Source: Mycobacterium syngnathidarum (GTDB lineage Bacteria > Actinomycetota > Actinomycetes > Mycobacteriales > Mycobacteriaceae). From it: a stretch of DNA of 64,000 nt. The DNA is taken from NCBI RefSeq assembly GCF_001942625.1, contig NZ_MLCL01000077.1:69090-133089 (forward strand), given 5' to 3'. Both the position numbers and the translations under genes were made by a program. The notes beneath the pieces were generated by a model. It had not been told where the DNA came from and did no database searches. It saw nothing but the letters and a program-made list of their open reading frames with translations. Positions 7,516 through 17,319 of the stretch are shown here, in pieces (positions within the stretch are counted from its first letter, which is position 1; each line of letters starts with the position of its first letter).

Positions 7516-8649
7516 TCAGCGATCGGCATCCGTGTAGCGGATGACGCCGCGGATGTTGCGACCTTCCAGCATGTCGGCGTAGCCGTCGTTGATCTGCTCG
7601 AGCTTGTACTGCCGGGTGACCATGTCGTCGAGGTTCAACCGGCCCGCCTTGTACATGCTCAGCAGCTGCGGGATGTCGTGGTGCGGGTTGCCGCCGCCGA
7701 AGATGGTGCCCTGCAGGCGCTTCTGCAGCAGCGTCAGCATCGACAGGTTGAGCTTCACGTCGTTGCTGGCCATGTTGGCGACGGCGGTGGCCACCACGGT
7801 GCCGCCCTTGGCGGTGATGTTCATGTAGTGGTCGATGTCCTCGCCCTTGAGCTCACCGACGGTGACGATCGTCTTGTGCGCCATCCGGCCCTGGGTGACC
7901 TCTGCGACGCCGGCCATCGCGGAGAAGATGTCGGGGTAGGCGTGGGTGGCGCCGAACTTCAGCGCGTTGTCCCGTTTGAACTCAACGGGATCCACCGCGA
8001 AGACGTTGCGCGCGCCTGCGGCCAGCGCGCCCTGCAGCGCGCCGGTGCCGACACCGCCGACCCCGACGATGACGACGTCGTCGCCGGGGCGGACGTCACC
8101 GCTGCGCACGGCCGAGCCGTAGCCGGTGGTGACACCGCAGCCCACGAGGCAGGCCACCTCGAACGGGATGGACGGATCGATCTTCACGACCGAGCTCTTG
8201 TGCACCACCATGTACGGGCTGAAGGTGCCCAGCAGGGTCATCGGGATGACGGGCTGGCCGTTCTTGACCGCGTGGATACGGTGGGTGCCGTCGGACACGG
8301 CGGTGCCGGCCAGCAGGCCCGCGCCCAGATCGCACAGGTTCCGCAGGCCCTCCTGGCACGCCGGACATTCACCGCAGGACGGGATGAACGACAGCACGAC
8401 GTGGTCGCCGGGCTGAATGTGGTCGACACCCGGGCCGACCTCGGTGACGATGCCTGCGCCTTCGTGGCCGCCGAGCACCGGGAACCCTGCCATCGGGATG
8501 TCGCCGGTCACCAGGTGGTGGTCCGAATGGCACATACCGGAGGCTTCCATCTGGATCTTGACCTCGTCCTTGACGGGGTCACCGATCTCGATCTCCTCGA
8601 TGGTCCACGGTTGGTTGAACTCCCAGATGAGAGCGCCTTTGGTCTTCAT
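7516..8649 (-). CDS. adhB: NDMA-dependent-type zinc alcohol dehydrogenase
   Basis: Zinc-containing medium-chain alcohol dehydrogenase closely matching M. tuberculosis AdhB (Rv0761c), a class with tightly bound nicotinamide cofactor. Catalytic zinc ligands are C40 and the GHE of LGGHEGAG (H62, E63) plus a later Cys in LVGCGVTTG. Four structural-zinc cysteines lie in SCGECPACQEGLRNLC. The cofactor-binding motif is VGVGGVG. The ATG at 8649 is preceded by GGAAGG at 8 bases; the GTG one codon upstream is less likely. It probably oxidises alcohols made by the P450s encoded upstream. A hairpin lies between it and the next gene, so it may have its own promoter. Confidence 0.95.
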   Translation of the reverse strand: MKTKGALIWEFNQPWTIEEIEIGDPVKDEVKIQMEASGMCHSDHHLVTGDIPMAGFPVLGGHEGAGIVTEVGPGVDHIQPGDHVVLSFIPSCGECPACQEGLRNLCDLGAGLLAGTAVSDGTHRIHAVKNGQPVIPMTLLGTFSPYMVVHKSSVVKIDPSIPFEVACLVGCGVTTGYGSAVRSGDVRPGDDVVIVGVGGVGTGALQGALAAGARNVFAVDPVEFKRDNALKFGATHAYPDIFSAMAGVAEVTQGRMAHKTIVTVGELKGEDIDHYMNITAKGGTVVATAVANMASNDVKLNLSMLTLLQKRLQGTIFGGGNPHHDIPQLLSMYKAGRLNLDDMVTRQYKLEQINDGYADMLEGRNIRGVIRYTDADR

Positions 8650-8695
8650 CACGTGTGCCTTCCACTAGAGCCGTTGACCACAGACTAGAGCTATT

Positions 8696-8728
8696 AGTTG
8701 CGTGGGTCACACCCACCCCCAAGCAACT
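8696..8728 (-). terminator. Hairpin downstream of the 179-aa SnoaL-like gene
   Basis: AGTTGC/GCAACT outer arms and GTGGGT/ACCCAC inner arms with a 3-base loop and a small bulge. It starts 13 bp past the stop at 8742 in the leftward direction, consistent with partial termination before adhB. Confidence 0.45.
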
Positions 8729-8741
8729 GCTTGGCCGGGAG

Positions 8742-9281
8742 CTACCAGATCTTCACGGGAGCTTCGCCGAGCGGGTAGTAGCCCGGCAGTTTCTCGCCGG
8801 CCAGGCTGCGCTCGATGCGCTTCTGCATGGTGGGGGTGAGGTCGCCGGACTCGATGAGCTTCAGGAACGCCTTCTGAACGTGGCCGAAATCGAAGAAGTC
8901 CCGCTGCCACTCGATGAGCAGTTGATCGTTGAGCCGGAACCAGCTACCGCCGATGCCGTAGATCTCGTCGCGGCTGCCGTCGCTCTTGTTGGCGATCTGC
9001 TTCCAGAAGCCGACGATCTCGTTCTGCTTCTCGTCGATCAGCACCCGCTGGTATTCGTAGACCCAGTTCTCCAGGCCTTCCATCTCCAGACCCAGTGCCA
9101 CGTCGCGGATTTCGTCGCGGCCGACGCACATCACGTCTTCCTTGGGGCCGATGTTCCAGCCGTAGGTGGCATCTTCGGTGTAGAAGTCGGCCAGCGGCTT
9201 CCAGTCACCGGCCTTCTCGGCTTCCTGATTGGCCTTGAGCCAGCGATCCGACCAGGCTTCCAGTTCGTTTCTCGACGCCAT
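8742..9281 (-). CDS. SnoaL-like protein (Rv0762c position)
   Basis: Cytosolic protein of 179 aa with an NTF2/SnoaL-like pattern (LADFYTEDATYGWNIGP, then GRDEIRDVALG), in the position of M. tuberculosis Rv0762c. Such proteins bind or isomerise small lipophilic molecules, but no catalytic residues can be assigned. The ATG at 9281 lies about 7 bases after AGAAGG; an ATG at 9287 is too close to it. It begins 2 bp after the ferredoxin stop, so the two are co-translated in the CYP51 operon. Confidence 0.8.
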   Translation of the reverse strand: MASRNELEAWSDRWLKANQEAEKAGDWKPLADFYTEDATYGWNIGPKEDVMCVGRDEIRDVALGLEMEGLENWVYEYQRVLIDEKQNEIVGFWKQIANKSDGSRDEIYGIGGSWFRLNDQLLIEWQRDFFDFGHVQKAFLKLIESGDLTPTMQKRIERSLAGEKLPGYYPLGEAPVKIW

Positions 9282-9283
9282 TG

Positions 9284-10895
<1,612 letters not shown>

Positions 10896-10902
10896 GTTCT
10901 AC

Positions 10903-11712
10903 TCAGCCTTCCACTCTCAGCTTCTGGCGATCCTTGACGTCGGACAACGGCGCCTCGGGCTGAATCTCCAGTTCGGCGATGAAGCCGCCACGGGGGGTCT
11001 CCGCGACGAAGGTGATGGCCCGCGCGAGATCGGCCGCGCGCAGGAAGTAGTCGTGCCGGGCCTGACCCCACTTGGCCCAGTCCTCCAGCATCTCGCCTAC
11101 CTTGTCCATCGGCGCGCTCCAGCCCATGGCGGTCTTGGTGGGCCCGGGGTGGACGACGGAGGCGCGCACACCGGTGCCCTCCAGTTCCATCTGCAAGGTC
11201 TTGGCCATGCCCAGCAGGCCGGCCTTGGCGGCGCCGTAGCCGCCCATGTACGGCCGCGGCCGCAGGGACACATCAGAGCCGACGAAGATGATGTCACCGC
11301 GGCGGCGCTCGACCATGCCCGGAAGCACTGCGGTGGCAAGGCGATTGGCGCCAATGAGGTGAATCTGAACTTGATTCTCGAATTCGTCGGTGCTGATCTC
11401 GTGGAGCTGGCCGAAGAAGGTGTCACCCGCGCCGGCCACGAGCAGCTCGATGTCGCCGAGCGCCTCGGTGGCGCCGTGGACGAACGACTTGACCGACTCC
11501 GCGTCGGTGACGTCGAGCGGCAAAGCGATCGCCTCGCCGCCCGCGGCCGTGATCTGGTCGACGAGCTCCTGGCACTTCTCGACGCGGCGTGCGCCGAGGG
11601 CAACCGGGAAGCCGTGTGCGGCCAGCTCGGTTGCCGTGGCGGCACCGATGCCGGACGACGCGCCGGCGACGATTGCCGGTCGACGGTCGGGATGGGGTTC
11701 GAAACGAGCCAT
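10903..11712 (-). CDS. Short-chain dehydrogenase (Rv0765c type)
   Basis: SDR oxidoreductase of 269 aa between cyp51 and cyp123. NAD(P)-binding motif GASSGIG near residues 18-24, LVAGAGDTFF in place of NNAG, catalytic YGAAK, and PGPTKTAMG after strand 6. Its ATG abuts the cyp123 stop with no gap, showing tight operon organisation. The role is probably oxidation or reduction of a P450 product; the substrate is not identifiable. Confidence 0.92.
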   Translation of the reverse strand: MARFEPHPDRRPAIVAGASSGIGAATATELAAHGFPVALGARRVEKCQELVDQITAAGGEAIALPLDVTDAESVKSFVHGATEALGDIELLVAGAGDTFFGQLHEISTDEFENQVQIHLIGANRLATAVLPGMVERRRGDIIFVGSDVSLRPRPYMGGYGAAKAGLLGMAKTLQMELEGTGVRASVVHPGPTKTAMGWSAPMDKVGEMLEDWAKWGQARHDYFLRAADLARAITFVAETPRGGFIAELEIQPEAPLSDVKDRQKLRVEG

Positions 11713-12915
11713 TTAACGCGCCTTTACGGTCATTGGAAGGTGCGCGAATCCGCGGACGGAACTTGAGTGAACGCGGACGGCATTGGCCTCGTCTACCTCG
11801 TATCCGCGAATTCGCTTGAACAACTCGGTCAGTGCCACCCGGGCCTCCATGCGCGCCAGGTGCGCGCCGAGGCAGAAGTGGGCACCACTGCCGAAACTCA
11901 CTAATTTCGGGCCGATCTCGCGATCGATCCGATACTCGTCGGGATTCTCGAAGACGCGTTCGTCGCGGTTCGCCGAGCCGATCAGCAACACCAGCACGTC
12001 GCCGGCGGGCACCGTGGTGTCGTAGTACGTCTGGTCTTCGGTGACCAGCCGGGCCAGGATCTGGCTGGAGGCGTCATAGCGCAGCGTCTCCTCGACCCAG
12101 GGCACCACCAAGTCGTGGTTGTCGAACACCGGCGCCAGCTGAGCGGGATTCTTGTAGCCCCAATATGCGGCGTTGGCAAGGAGTTTGGTGGTCGTCTCGT
12201 TACCCGCCACCACCATCAGGAACAGGAAGGCCATGATCTCGTCGTCGGTGAGCCGGTCTCCGTCGATCTCGGCCTCCACCAGCGCCGACGTCAGATCGTC
12301 GGTGCGGTTTTTGCGGCGCTGCTTCACCATGTCGGCGTAGTAGACCAGCAGTTCACCCGAGGCCGCGATGGCGGATTCGGGCACATCGGCGACGCCGTCT
12401 TCGCGGTGCATGACACCGTCGGCCAGCGCTCGGATGCGAACCCGGTCTTCTTCCGGCACGCCCATCAGTTCGGAGATGACATCCATGGGCAGCTTGCCGG
12501 CGAAATCGTCGACGTAGTCGAAAGTGGTGCTCTGCAGTGCCGTATCGAGGTGCTGGTGGGCGATCTCGGTGACCCGGCCCTCCAGTTCGCGGATACGCCG
12601 AGGAGTGAAGCCTTTGGATACCAGGGTGCGCAGCCGGAGGTGGCCGGGATCGTCGAGGGCCAGGAACGACATCACCCGATGTGCCTCGTCGTTACGGGAG
12701 ATCGGGTCGAGGGACACGCCGTGCTTGTTGGACAGCGTGACGCTGTTGCGGAACCCGGCCACCACGTCCTTGTGCCGCGACAGGGCCCAGAACTTGAGAT
12801 CGTCGTTGCGGTACAGCGGGGCCTCGTCGCGCAGCCGGCGGTAGTACGGGTATGGATCTTCGTGAAAGTCGTAGTCGTAGGGGTCGAGGATCACCCCGAC
12901 TTGCTTCAAGCTCAT
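11713..12915 (-). CDS. cyp123: Cytochrome P450 CYP123 family
   Basis: Soluble P450 of 400 aa corresponding to M. tuberculosis Rv0766c. Haem motif FGSGAHFCLG (Cys about 348), I-helix VVAGNETTTKL with acid-alcohol replaced by Glu-Thr, K-helix ETLRYD, and N-terminal DPYDYDFHEDPYPYYRRLRDEAP. It is encoded between the TetR regulator (4-base ATGA overlap) and the SDR. Substrate is unknown; the ferredoxin two genes downstream in the operon is the likely electron donor. Confidence 0.93.
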   Translation of the reverse strand: MSLKQVGVILDPYDYDFHEDPYPYYRRLRDEAPLYRNDDLKFWALSRHKDVVAGFRNSVTLSNKHGVSLDPISRNDEAHRVMSFLALDDPGHLRLRTLVSKGFTPRRIRELEGRVTEIAHQHLDTALQSTTFDYVDDFAGKLPMDVISELMGVPEEDRVRIRALADGVMHREDGVADVPESAIAASGELLVYYADMVKQRRKNRTDDLTSALVEAEIDGDRLTDDEIMAFLFLMVVAGNETTTKLLANAAYWGYKNPAQLAPVFDNHDLVVPWVEETLRYDASSQILARLVTEDQTYYDTTVPAGDVLVLLIGSANRDERVFENPDEYRIDREIGPKLVSFGSGAHFCLGAHLARMEARVALTELFKRIRGYEVDEANAVRVHSSSVRGFAHLPMTVKAR

Positions 12916-13529
12916 TGGTCTTTGTCTTCTCCCAAGACGAGGCCGACAACGTAGGTCAGCCGATCGGCGATCTGGTGGTAGGTGAATGCGCCGCTGCCTG
13001 CGTTGACCAGCGCGCCGAAGAACGTCATCTCCAAGGCGGACACGATGCGGGGATCGGCGTCCGGGCCGACGGCCGAGCGGATGCGTTTGTGGATCTCGGC
13101 GCCGATGCGGTCACGCACCTTGCGCACCGCCGGATCGGTGCCGCCGCCGAGCAGGGCCGTGGTGCAGGCGGCCGCCACCTCGGGCTCGTCGGCGACAACC
13201 AGGGTCAGCGCCCGCAACGCCTTGTCGACGCGGGTGGTCATGGAGTCGTTGACGTCGGTGAAATACGGGCAACGACTGACCAGGTCCAGGTACATCTCGG
13301 CGATCAGGTGGTTCTTCGACGAGAAGTATGTGTAGGCCGTGGCCGGTGCGACCCCGGCGCGTGCGGCGACCGCACGCACCGTCAGATCGGCATACGACGA
13401 TTCGCGCAACATCTCGGTTCCGGCGGTCAGGACCTTGCGGAAGGTCTCCTCCTGCCGGCGGTTGCGCGGGGCCTGCCGGTCTGGCTCCGGAGCTGGTTCT
13501 GTGACTGCGGACACCGCATCGCTGGACAC
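12912..13529 (-). CDS. TetR-family regulator of the CYP51/CYP123 operon (Rv0767c type)
   Basis: One-component repressor, 205 aa. The helix-turn-helix lies around residues 45-65 (LTVRAVAARAGVAPATAYTYFSSK), preceded by a basic arm NRRQEETF. The C-terminal ligand domain is variable. It is the first gene of the leftward operon and divergent from the aldehyde dehydrogenase. Its GTG start (13527-13529) lies inside the palindrome GGACA-CA-TGTCC, and a second copy sits near the aldehyde dehydrogenase start, so it probably represses itself and both divergent operons. Confidence 0.9.
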   Translation of the reverse strand: MSSDAVSAVTEPAPEPDRQAPRNRRQEETFRKVLTAGTEMLRESSYADLTVRAVAARAGVAPATAYTYFSSKNHLIAEMYLDLVSRCPYFTDVNDSMTTRVDKALRALTLVVADEPEVAAACTTALLGGGTDPAVRKVRDRIGAEIHKRIRSAVGPDADPRIVSALEMTFFGALVNAGSGAFTYHQIADRLTYVVGLVLGEDKDQ

Positions 13530-13535
13530 ATGTCC
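13524..13535. promoter_or_regulatory. Putative TetR operator, copy 1 (GGACACATGTCC)
   Basis: Inverted repeat GGACA-N2-TGTCC, extendable by one base each side, overlapping the tetR start codon. The same half-sites and spacing recur at 13681-13692. Confidence 0.55.
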
Positions 13536-13680
13536 AAGTTATCCGACGATGTCGTAGTTGGGCAAGTACGGATCGCTAAAGACGGCAGTGAACTGGGTAT
13601 TTTGGCGTTGTATGACGTGGGCGAGGGCCCGCCCTTGCGGCTCGACATTGTCTGCGGCTATCGTTCGAGACGAGACAGCC

Positions 13681-13692
13681 GGACAGTTGTCC
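13681..13692. promoter_or_regulatory. Putative TetR operator, copy 2 (GGACAGTTGTCC)
   Basis: Second GGACA-N2-TGTCC palindrome, 26 bp before the aldehyde dehydrogenase ATG at 13718, where it would block that promoter. Confidence 0.55.
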
Positions 13693-13717
13693 AGAATCTT
13701 CTGAAGTGGAGTTCCCG

Positions 13718-15187
13718 ATGCCGGTACTGGCCGATCGCCAGAGTCAACTGTTGATCGACGGCAAACTCGTCGCCGGGGGCGGCGGAGTATTCGAGACCGT
13801 CAACCCCGCCACCGAGGAGGTGCTGGGCGTCGCCGCCGACGCGAACGCCGAGGACATGGGCAATGCCATCGAAGCGGCCCGTCGCGCATTCGACGACACC
13901 GACTGGTCGACGAACACCGCGCTGCGGGTGCGTTGCTTGCGTCAGCTACGTGATGCGTTGCGCGAAAACATCGAGGATCTGCGGGAACTGACGATCGCCG
14001 AGGTGGGCGCCCCACGCATGCTCACCGCCGGGGCCCAGCTGGAAGGCCCGATCGATGATCTGGCATTTTCGGCCGACACCGCAGAGAACTACGAGTGGAC
14101 AACCGATCTCGGCTACGCCACCCCGCAGGGCATCCCGACCAACCGCAAGATCGCCCGTGAGGCCGTCGGCGTCGTCGGCGCCATCACCCCGTGGAACTTC
14201 CCGCACCAGATCAACCTGGCCAAGGTCGGCCCGGCCCTGGCCGCGGGCAACACCCTGATCCTCAAGCCGGCCCCGGACACGCCATGGGCGGCCGCGGCCA
14301 TCGGCCAGATCATCGCCGAGCAGACCGACTTCCCGGCCGGCGTGATCAACATCGTCACTTCCAACGATCACGCGGTAGGCGCCCTGCTGTCCAAAGATCC
14401 TCGGGTGGACATGGTTTCGTTCACCGGGTCCACCGCGACCGGCCGCGCCGTGATGACGGATGCGGCGCTCACCCTCAAGAAAGTGTTCCTCGAGTTGGGT
14501 GGCAAGTCGGCCTTCCTGGTGCTCGATGACGCCGACCTGGCCGGGGCCTGCTCGATGGCAGCCTTCACGGTGGCCATGCACGCCGGTCAGGGGTGTGCGA
14601 TCACCACCCGGCTGGTGGTCCCACGGGCCCGTTACGACGAGGCCGTCGAGGCCGCCGCGGCCACCCTCGGCGGGATCAAGCCGGGCGACCCCAACAGCAA
14701 GCGCACCGTGTGCGGTCCGCTGATCTCGGCCCGCCAGCGCGACCGGGTGCAGTCCTACCTGGACCTGGCGCTGCAGGAAGGCGGCCGGTTCGCCTGTGGC
14801 GGTGGACGTCCCGCCGATCTGGACACCGGCTTCTTCATCGAGCCGACCGTGATCGCCGGCCTGGACAACAACGCGCGGGTATCGCGCGAGGAGATCTTCG
14901 GCCCGGTGCTGACCGTGATCGCCCACGACGGCGATGACGACGCCGTGCGGATCGCCAACGACTCGCCATACGGGTTGTCGGGCACGGTGTTCTCCGGCGA
15001 CGATGCCCGCGCCCAGGCCGTGGCCGCGCGCATGCGCGTCGGCACCGTCAACGTCAACGGCGGCATCTGGTACTCGGCCGATGCCCCGTTCGGCGGCTAC
15101 AAGCAGTCCGGAATCGGCCGCGAGATGGGTGTGGCCGGCTTCGAGGAATACACCGAAATCAAGTGCGTCGCGACCCTCGCGAACTAG
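13718..15187 (+). CDS. aldA: NAD-dependent aldehyde dehydrogenase (Rv0768 type)
   Basis: Aldehyde dehydrogenase of 489 aa, the same length as M. tuberculosis AldA. Catalytic Cys in GQGCAITTR (C293), general-base Glu in LELGGKS (E259), cofactor-binding SFTGSTATG and the NFPH segment. Cys-Ala replaces the commoner Cys-x-Ser/Ala pattern without loss of the nucleophile. The ATG at 13718 follows GTGGAG at good spacing; a GTG at 13706 would place the start on the ribosome binding site. It is first in a rightward operon divergent from the P450 operon and probably completes alcohol-aldehyde-acid oxidation. Confidence 0.93.
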   Translation: MPVLADRQSQLLIDGKLVAGGGGVFETVNPATEEVLGVAADANAEDMGNAIEAARRAFDDTDWSTNTALRVRCLRQLRDALRENIEDLRELTIAEVGAPRMLTAGAQLEGPIDDLAFSADTAENYEWTTDLGYATPQGIPTNRKIAREAVGVVGAITPWNFPHQINLAKVGPALAAGNTLILKPAPDTPWAAAAIGQIIAEQTDFPAGVINIVTSNDHAVGALLSKDPRVDMVSFTGSTATGRAVMTDAALTLKKVFLELGGKSAFLVLDDADLAGACSMAAFTVAMHAGQGCAITTRLVVPRARYDEAVEAAAATLGGIKPGDPNSKRTVCGPLISARQRDRVQSYLDLALQEGGRFACGGGRPADLDTGFFIEPTVIAGLDNNARVSREEIFGPVLTVIAHDGDDDAVRIANDSPYGLSGTVFSGDDARAQAVAARMRVGTVNVNGGIWYSADAPFGGYKQSGIGREMGVAGFEEYTEIKCVATLAN

Positions 15188-15199
15188 GACGGTGCCCAG

Positions 15200-15248
15200 T
15201 GGCCAGTTATGACACGCCTTCTCGTGAAGGCCGTGCACTAACTGGCCA
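15200..15248 (+). terminator. Long imperfect palindrome after aldA
   Basis: Outer arms TGGCCAGTTA/TAACTGGCCA (15200-15209 and 15239-15248) and inner arms GCCTTC/GAAGGC around TCGT. It begins 12 bp past the aldA stop, suggesting a terminator or processing hairpin before the next gene. Confidence 0.5.
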
Positions 15249-15269
15249 TTCGGCGGGAAAGGAATGAAC

Positions 15270-16022
15270 ATGGGACAGTTCGACAACAAGGTGGCCATTG
15301 TCACCGGTGCCGGTGGCGGGATCGGCCAGGCCTACGCCGAGGCGCTGGCGCGCGAGGGTGCCGCGGTCGTGGTGGCCGACATCAACACCGAAGGTGCGAC
15401 GAAGGTCGCCGACGGCATCAAGGGCGAGGGCGGCAACGCCCTGGCGGTGCGGGTCGACGTCTCCGACATCGACTCGGCCAAGGACATGGCGGCCCAGACG
15501 CTGTCGGAGTTCGGTGGCATCGACTACCTGGTGAACAACGCCGCGATCTTCGGCGGCATGAAGCTGGACTTCCTGCTCACCGTCGACTGGGACTACTACA
15601 AGAAGTTCATGAGCGTGAACCTCGATGGCGCGCTGGTGTGCACCCGCGCGGTATACCGCAAGATGGCCAAGCGTGGTGGCGGCGCGATCGTCAACCAGTC
15701 CTCCACGGCGGCGTGGCTGTACGCCAACTACTACGGCCTGGCCAAGGTCGGCATCAACGGCCTGACCCAGCAGCTGTCGCGTGAGCTCGGCGGGCAGAAC
15801 ATCCGCATCAACGCCATCGCGCCCGGCCCGATCGACACCGAAGCCAATCGGACCACCACGCCCAAGGAGATGGTGGACGACATCGTCAAGGGAATCCCGT
15901 TGTCGCGCATGGGGCAGCCGGAAGACCTGGTCGGCATGTGCTTGTTCCTGTTGAGCGATCAGGCCAAGTGGATCACCGGCCAGATCTTCAATGTCGACGG
16001 CGGACAGATCATCCGGTCATGA
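15270..16022 (+). CDS. Short-chain dehydrogenase (Rv0769 type)
   Basis: SDR of 250 aa. Glycine motif GAGGGIGQ, YLVNNAA, catalytic Ser in NQSSTAAWL, YGLAK and the post-strand IAPGPIDTEA. The ATG at 15270 lies a normal distance after GGAAAGG; the ATG at 15264 is too close. Its stop overlaps the next start (ATGA), so the two products are made together. Homologues act on beta-hydroxyacyl or steroid-like substrates; the actual substrate is unknown. Confidence 0.92.
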   Translation: MGQFDNKVAIVTGAGGGIGQAYAEALAREGAAVVVADINTEGATKVADGIKGEGGNALAVRVDVSDIDSAKDMAAQTLSEFGGIDYLVNNAAIFGGMKLDFLLTVDWDYYKKFMSVNLDGALVCTRAVYRKMAKRGGGAIVNQSSTAAWLYANYYGLAKVGINGLTQQLSRELGGQNIRINAIAPGPIDTEANRTTTPKEMVDDIVKGIPLSRMGQPEDLVGMCLFLLSDQAKWITGQIFNVDGGQIIRS

Positions 16023-16864
16023 GCCTCAAGTACGGGTACATCGGCCTGGGCAACATGGGCGCCCCGATGGCCAAGCGGCTGGCCGAATGGCCGGGCGGGT
16101 TCATCGTGTACGACGTGCGGGCCGAATCCATGGCGCCGTTCGAGGAGCTCGGCGCGACCCTGGCGGACGACGTCGCCGATGTCGCCCAAGCTGACATCAT
16201 CAGCATCACGGTGCTCAACGACGAGCAGGTGCGTTCGGTGATCGCCGACCTGGCGCCAAAGATCAAGCCGGACACCGTGATCGTCATCCATTCGACGATC
16301 AGCGACACCACCGCGGCCGAGCTCGCCGAGCAGTACAAGCCGCAGGGGATCCACATCGTCGACGCCCCGGTCAGCGGTGGCGGCGCGGCTGCCGAGAAGG
16401 GTGAGCTGGCCATCATGGTCGGCGCCGAGCGGCCCGTCTACGAGCGGATCAAGCCGGCGCTCAAGCAGTTCGGCTCCATGGTGATCCACGCCGGCGAGCC
16501 CGGTGCCGGCACCCGCATGAAGCTGGCGCGCAACATGCTGACCTTCACCTCTTACGCCGCCGCGTGCGAGGCGATGAAGCTGGCCGAGGCCGCCGGGCTG
16601 GACCTGGGCGCGCTGGGTCGCGTGGTGCGGCACACCGATGCGCTGACCAGTGGCCCGGGCGCGATCATCGTGCGCGAGGACATGACCGAGCTGACTCCCG
16701 ACCACTGGCTCTACGACGCCTTCACCCACACTCGTGGGCTGGGGGAGAAGGATCTGATCCTGGCCATCGGCCTGGGCGATGTTGTGGGAGTGGACCTTCC
16801 GTTGGCTCAGGTGGCCTTGCAACGGCTCGCTGAGGGCCTCGGCGTTCCGCACGAGAACGATTAG
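16019..16864 (+). CDS. Beta-hydroxyacid dehydrogenase (Rv0770 type)
   Basis: NAD(P)-dependent oxidoreductase of the 3-hydroxyisobutyrate/6-phosphogluconate dehydrogenase family, 281 aa. N-terminal Rossmann motif GYIGLGNMGAPMA, substrate-binding DAPVSGGGAAAEKG, and the catalytic-lysine helix GAGTRMKLARNML. The start overlaps the preceding SDR stop by four bases. It lies in the aldehyde dehydrogenase operon, consistent with oxidation of a hydroxyacid intermediate. Confidence 0.92.
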   Translation: MSLKYGYIGLGNMGAPMAKRLAEWPGGFIVYDVRAESMAPFEELGATLADDVADVAQADIISITVLNDEQVRSVIADLAPKIKPDTVIVIHSTISDTTAAELAEQYKPQGIHIVDAPVSGGGAAAEKGELAIMVGAERPVYERIKPALKQFGSMVIHAGEPGAGTRMKLARNMLTFTSYAAACEAMKLAEAAGLDLGALGRVVRHTDALTSGPGAIIVREDMTELTPDHWLYDAFTHTRGLGEKDLILAIGLGDVVGVDLPLAQVALQRLAEGLGVPHEND

Positions 16865-16875
16865 GAGAACTTTCC

Positions 16876-17319
16876 ATGGACGAGTTGCGCGCCAGGGGCC
16901 TGGCCAAGATGAACGAGGTCTACGGCTGGGAGATGCCGAACATCGAGGGGGATCCGTACTTCGACCTCACCGTCGACCACCTCTTCGGCACCATCTGGAG
17001 CAAGCCAGGGTTGTCGATGCGCGAGAAGCGGCTGATGACGTTGACCGCGGTGACCGCCGTCGGCTCGCAGGACCTCGCGGAGATTCAGGTCAACGCCGCG
17101 CTGCTCAACGGCGAGTTCACCGAGGAAGAACTCAAGGACATCGCCATCTTCCTCACCCAGTACCTCGGCTTCCCACTCGGTTCCGGCCTCAACGGCACGG
17201 TGTCCAAGGTGGTGGCCAAGCGCCGCAAGGCCGCCGAGAAGGGACTGGCCGAGGACCGGAAGGCGAACGTCAACGCCGCGGTCAAGATGAATACCGGGAG
17301 CGAGCTCGATGACAAGTAG
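16876..17319 (+). CDS. Carboxymuconolactone decarboxylase family protein (Rv0771 type)
   Basis: All-helical AhpD/CMD-fold protein of 147 aa. Conserved helices include MREKRLMTLTAVTAVG and IQVNAALLNGEFTEEEL. It has no CxxC pair, so it is a decarboxylase-like rather than an AhpD-type peroxidase member. A ribosome binding site AGGAGAA precedes the ATG. It ends 11 bases inside the next gene, pointing to translational coupling. Its reaction is not established. Confidence 0.88.
   Translation: MDELRARGLAKMNEVYGWEMPNIEGDPYFDLTVDHLFGTIWSKPGLSMREKRLMTLTAVTAVGSQDLAEIQVNAALLNGEFTEEELKDIAIFLTQYLGFPLGSGLNGTVSKVVAKRRKAAEKGLAEDRKANVNAAVKMNTGSELDDK

Noticed and set aside
7480..8688. Long open frame antisense to adhB (about 400 codons)
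   Set aside because: Its protein is His/Asp/Arg-rich with no domain, a usual product of reading GC-rich genes backwards; the minus strand has clear adhB motifs.
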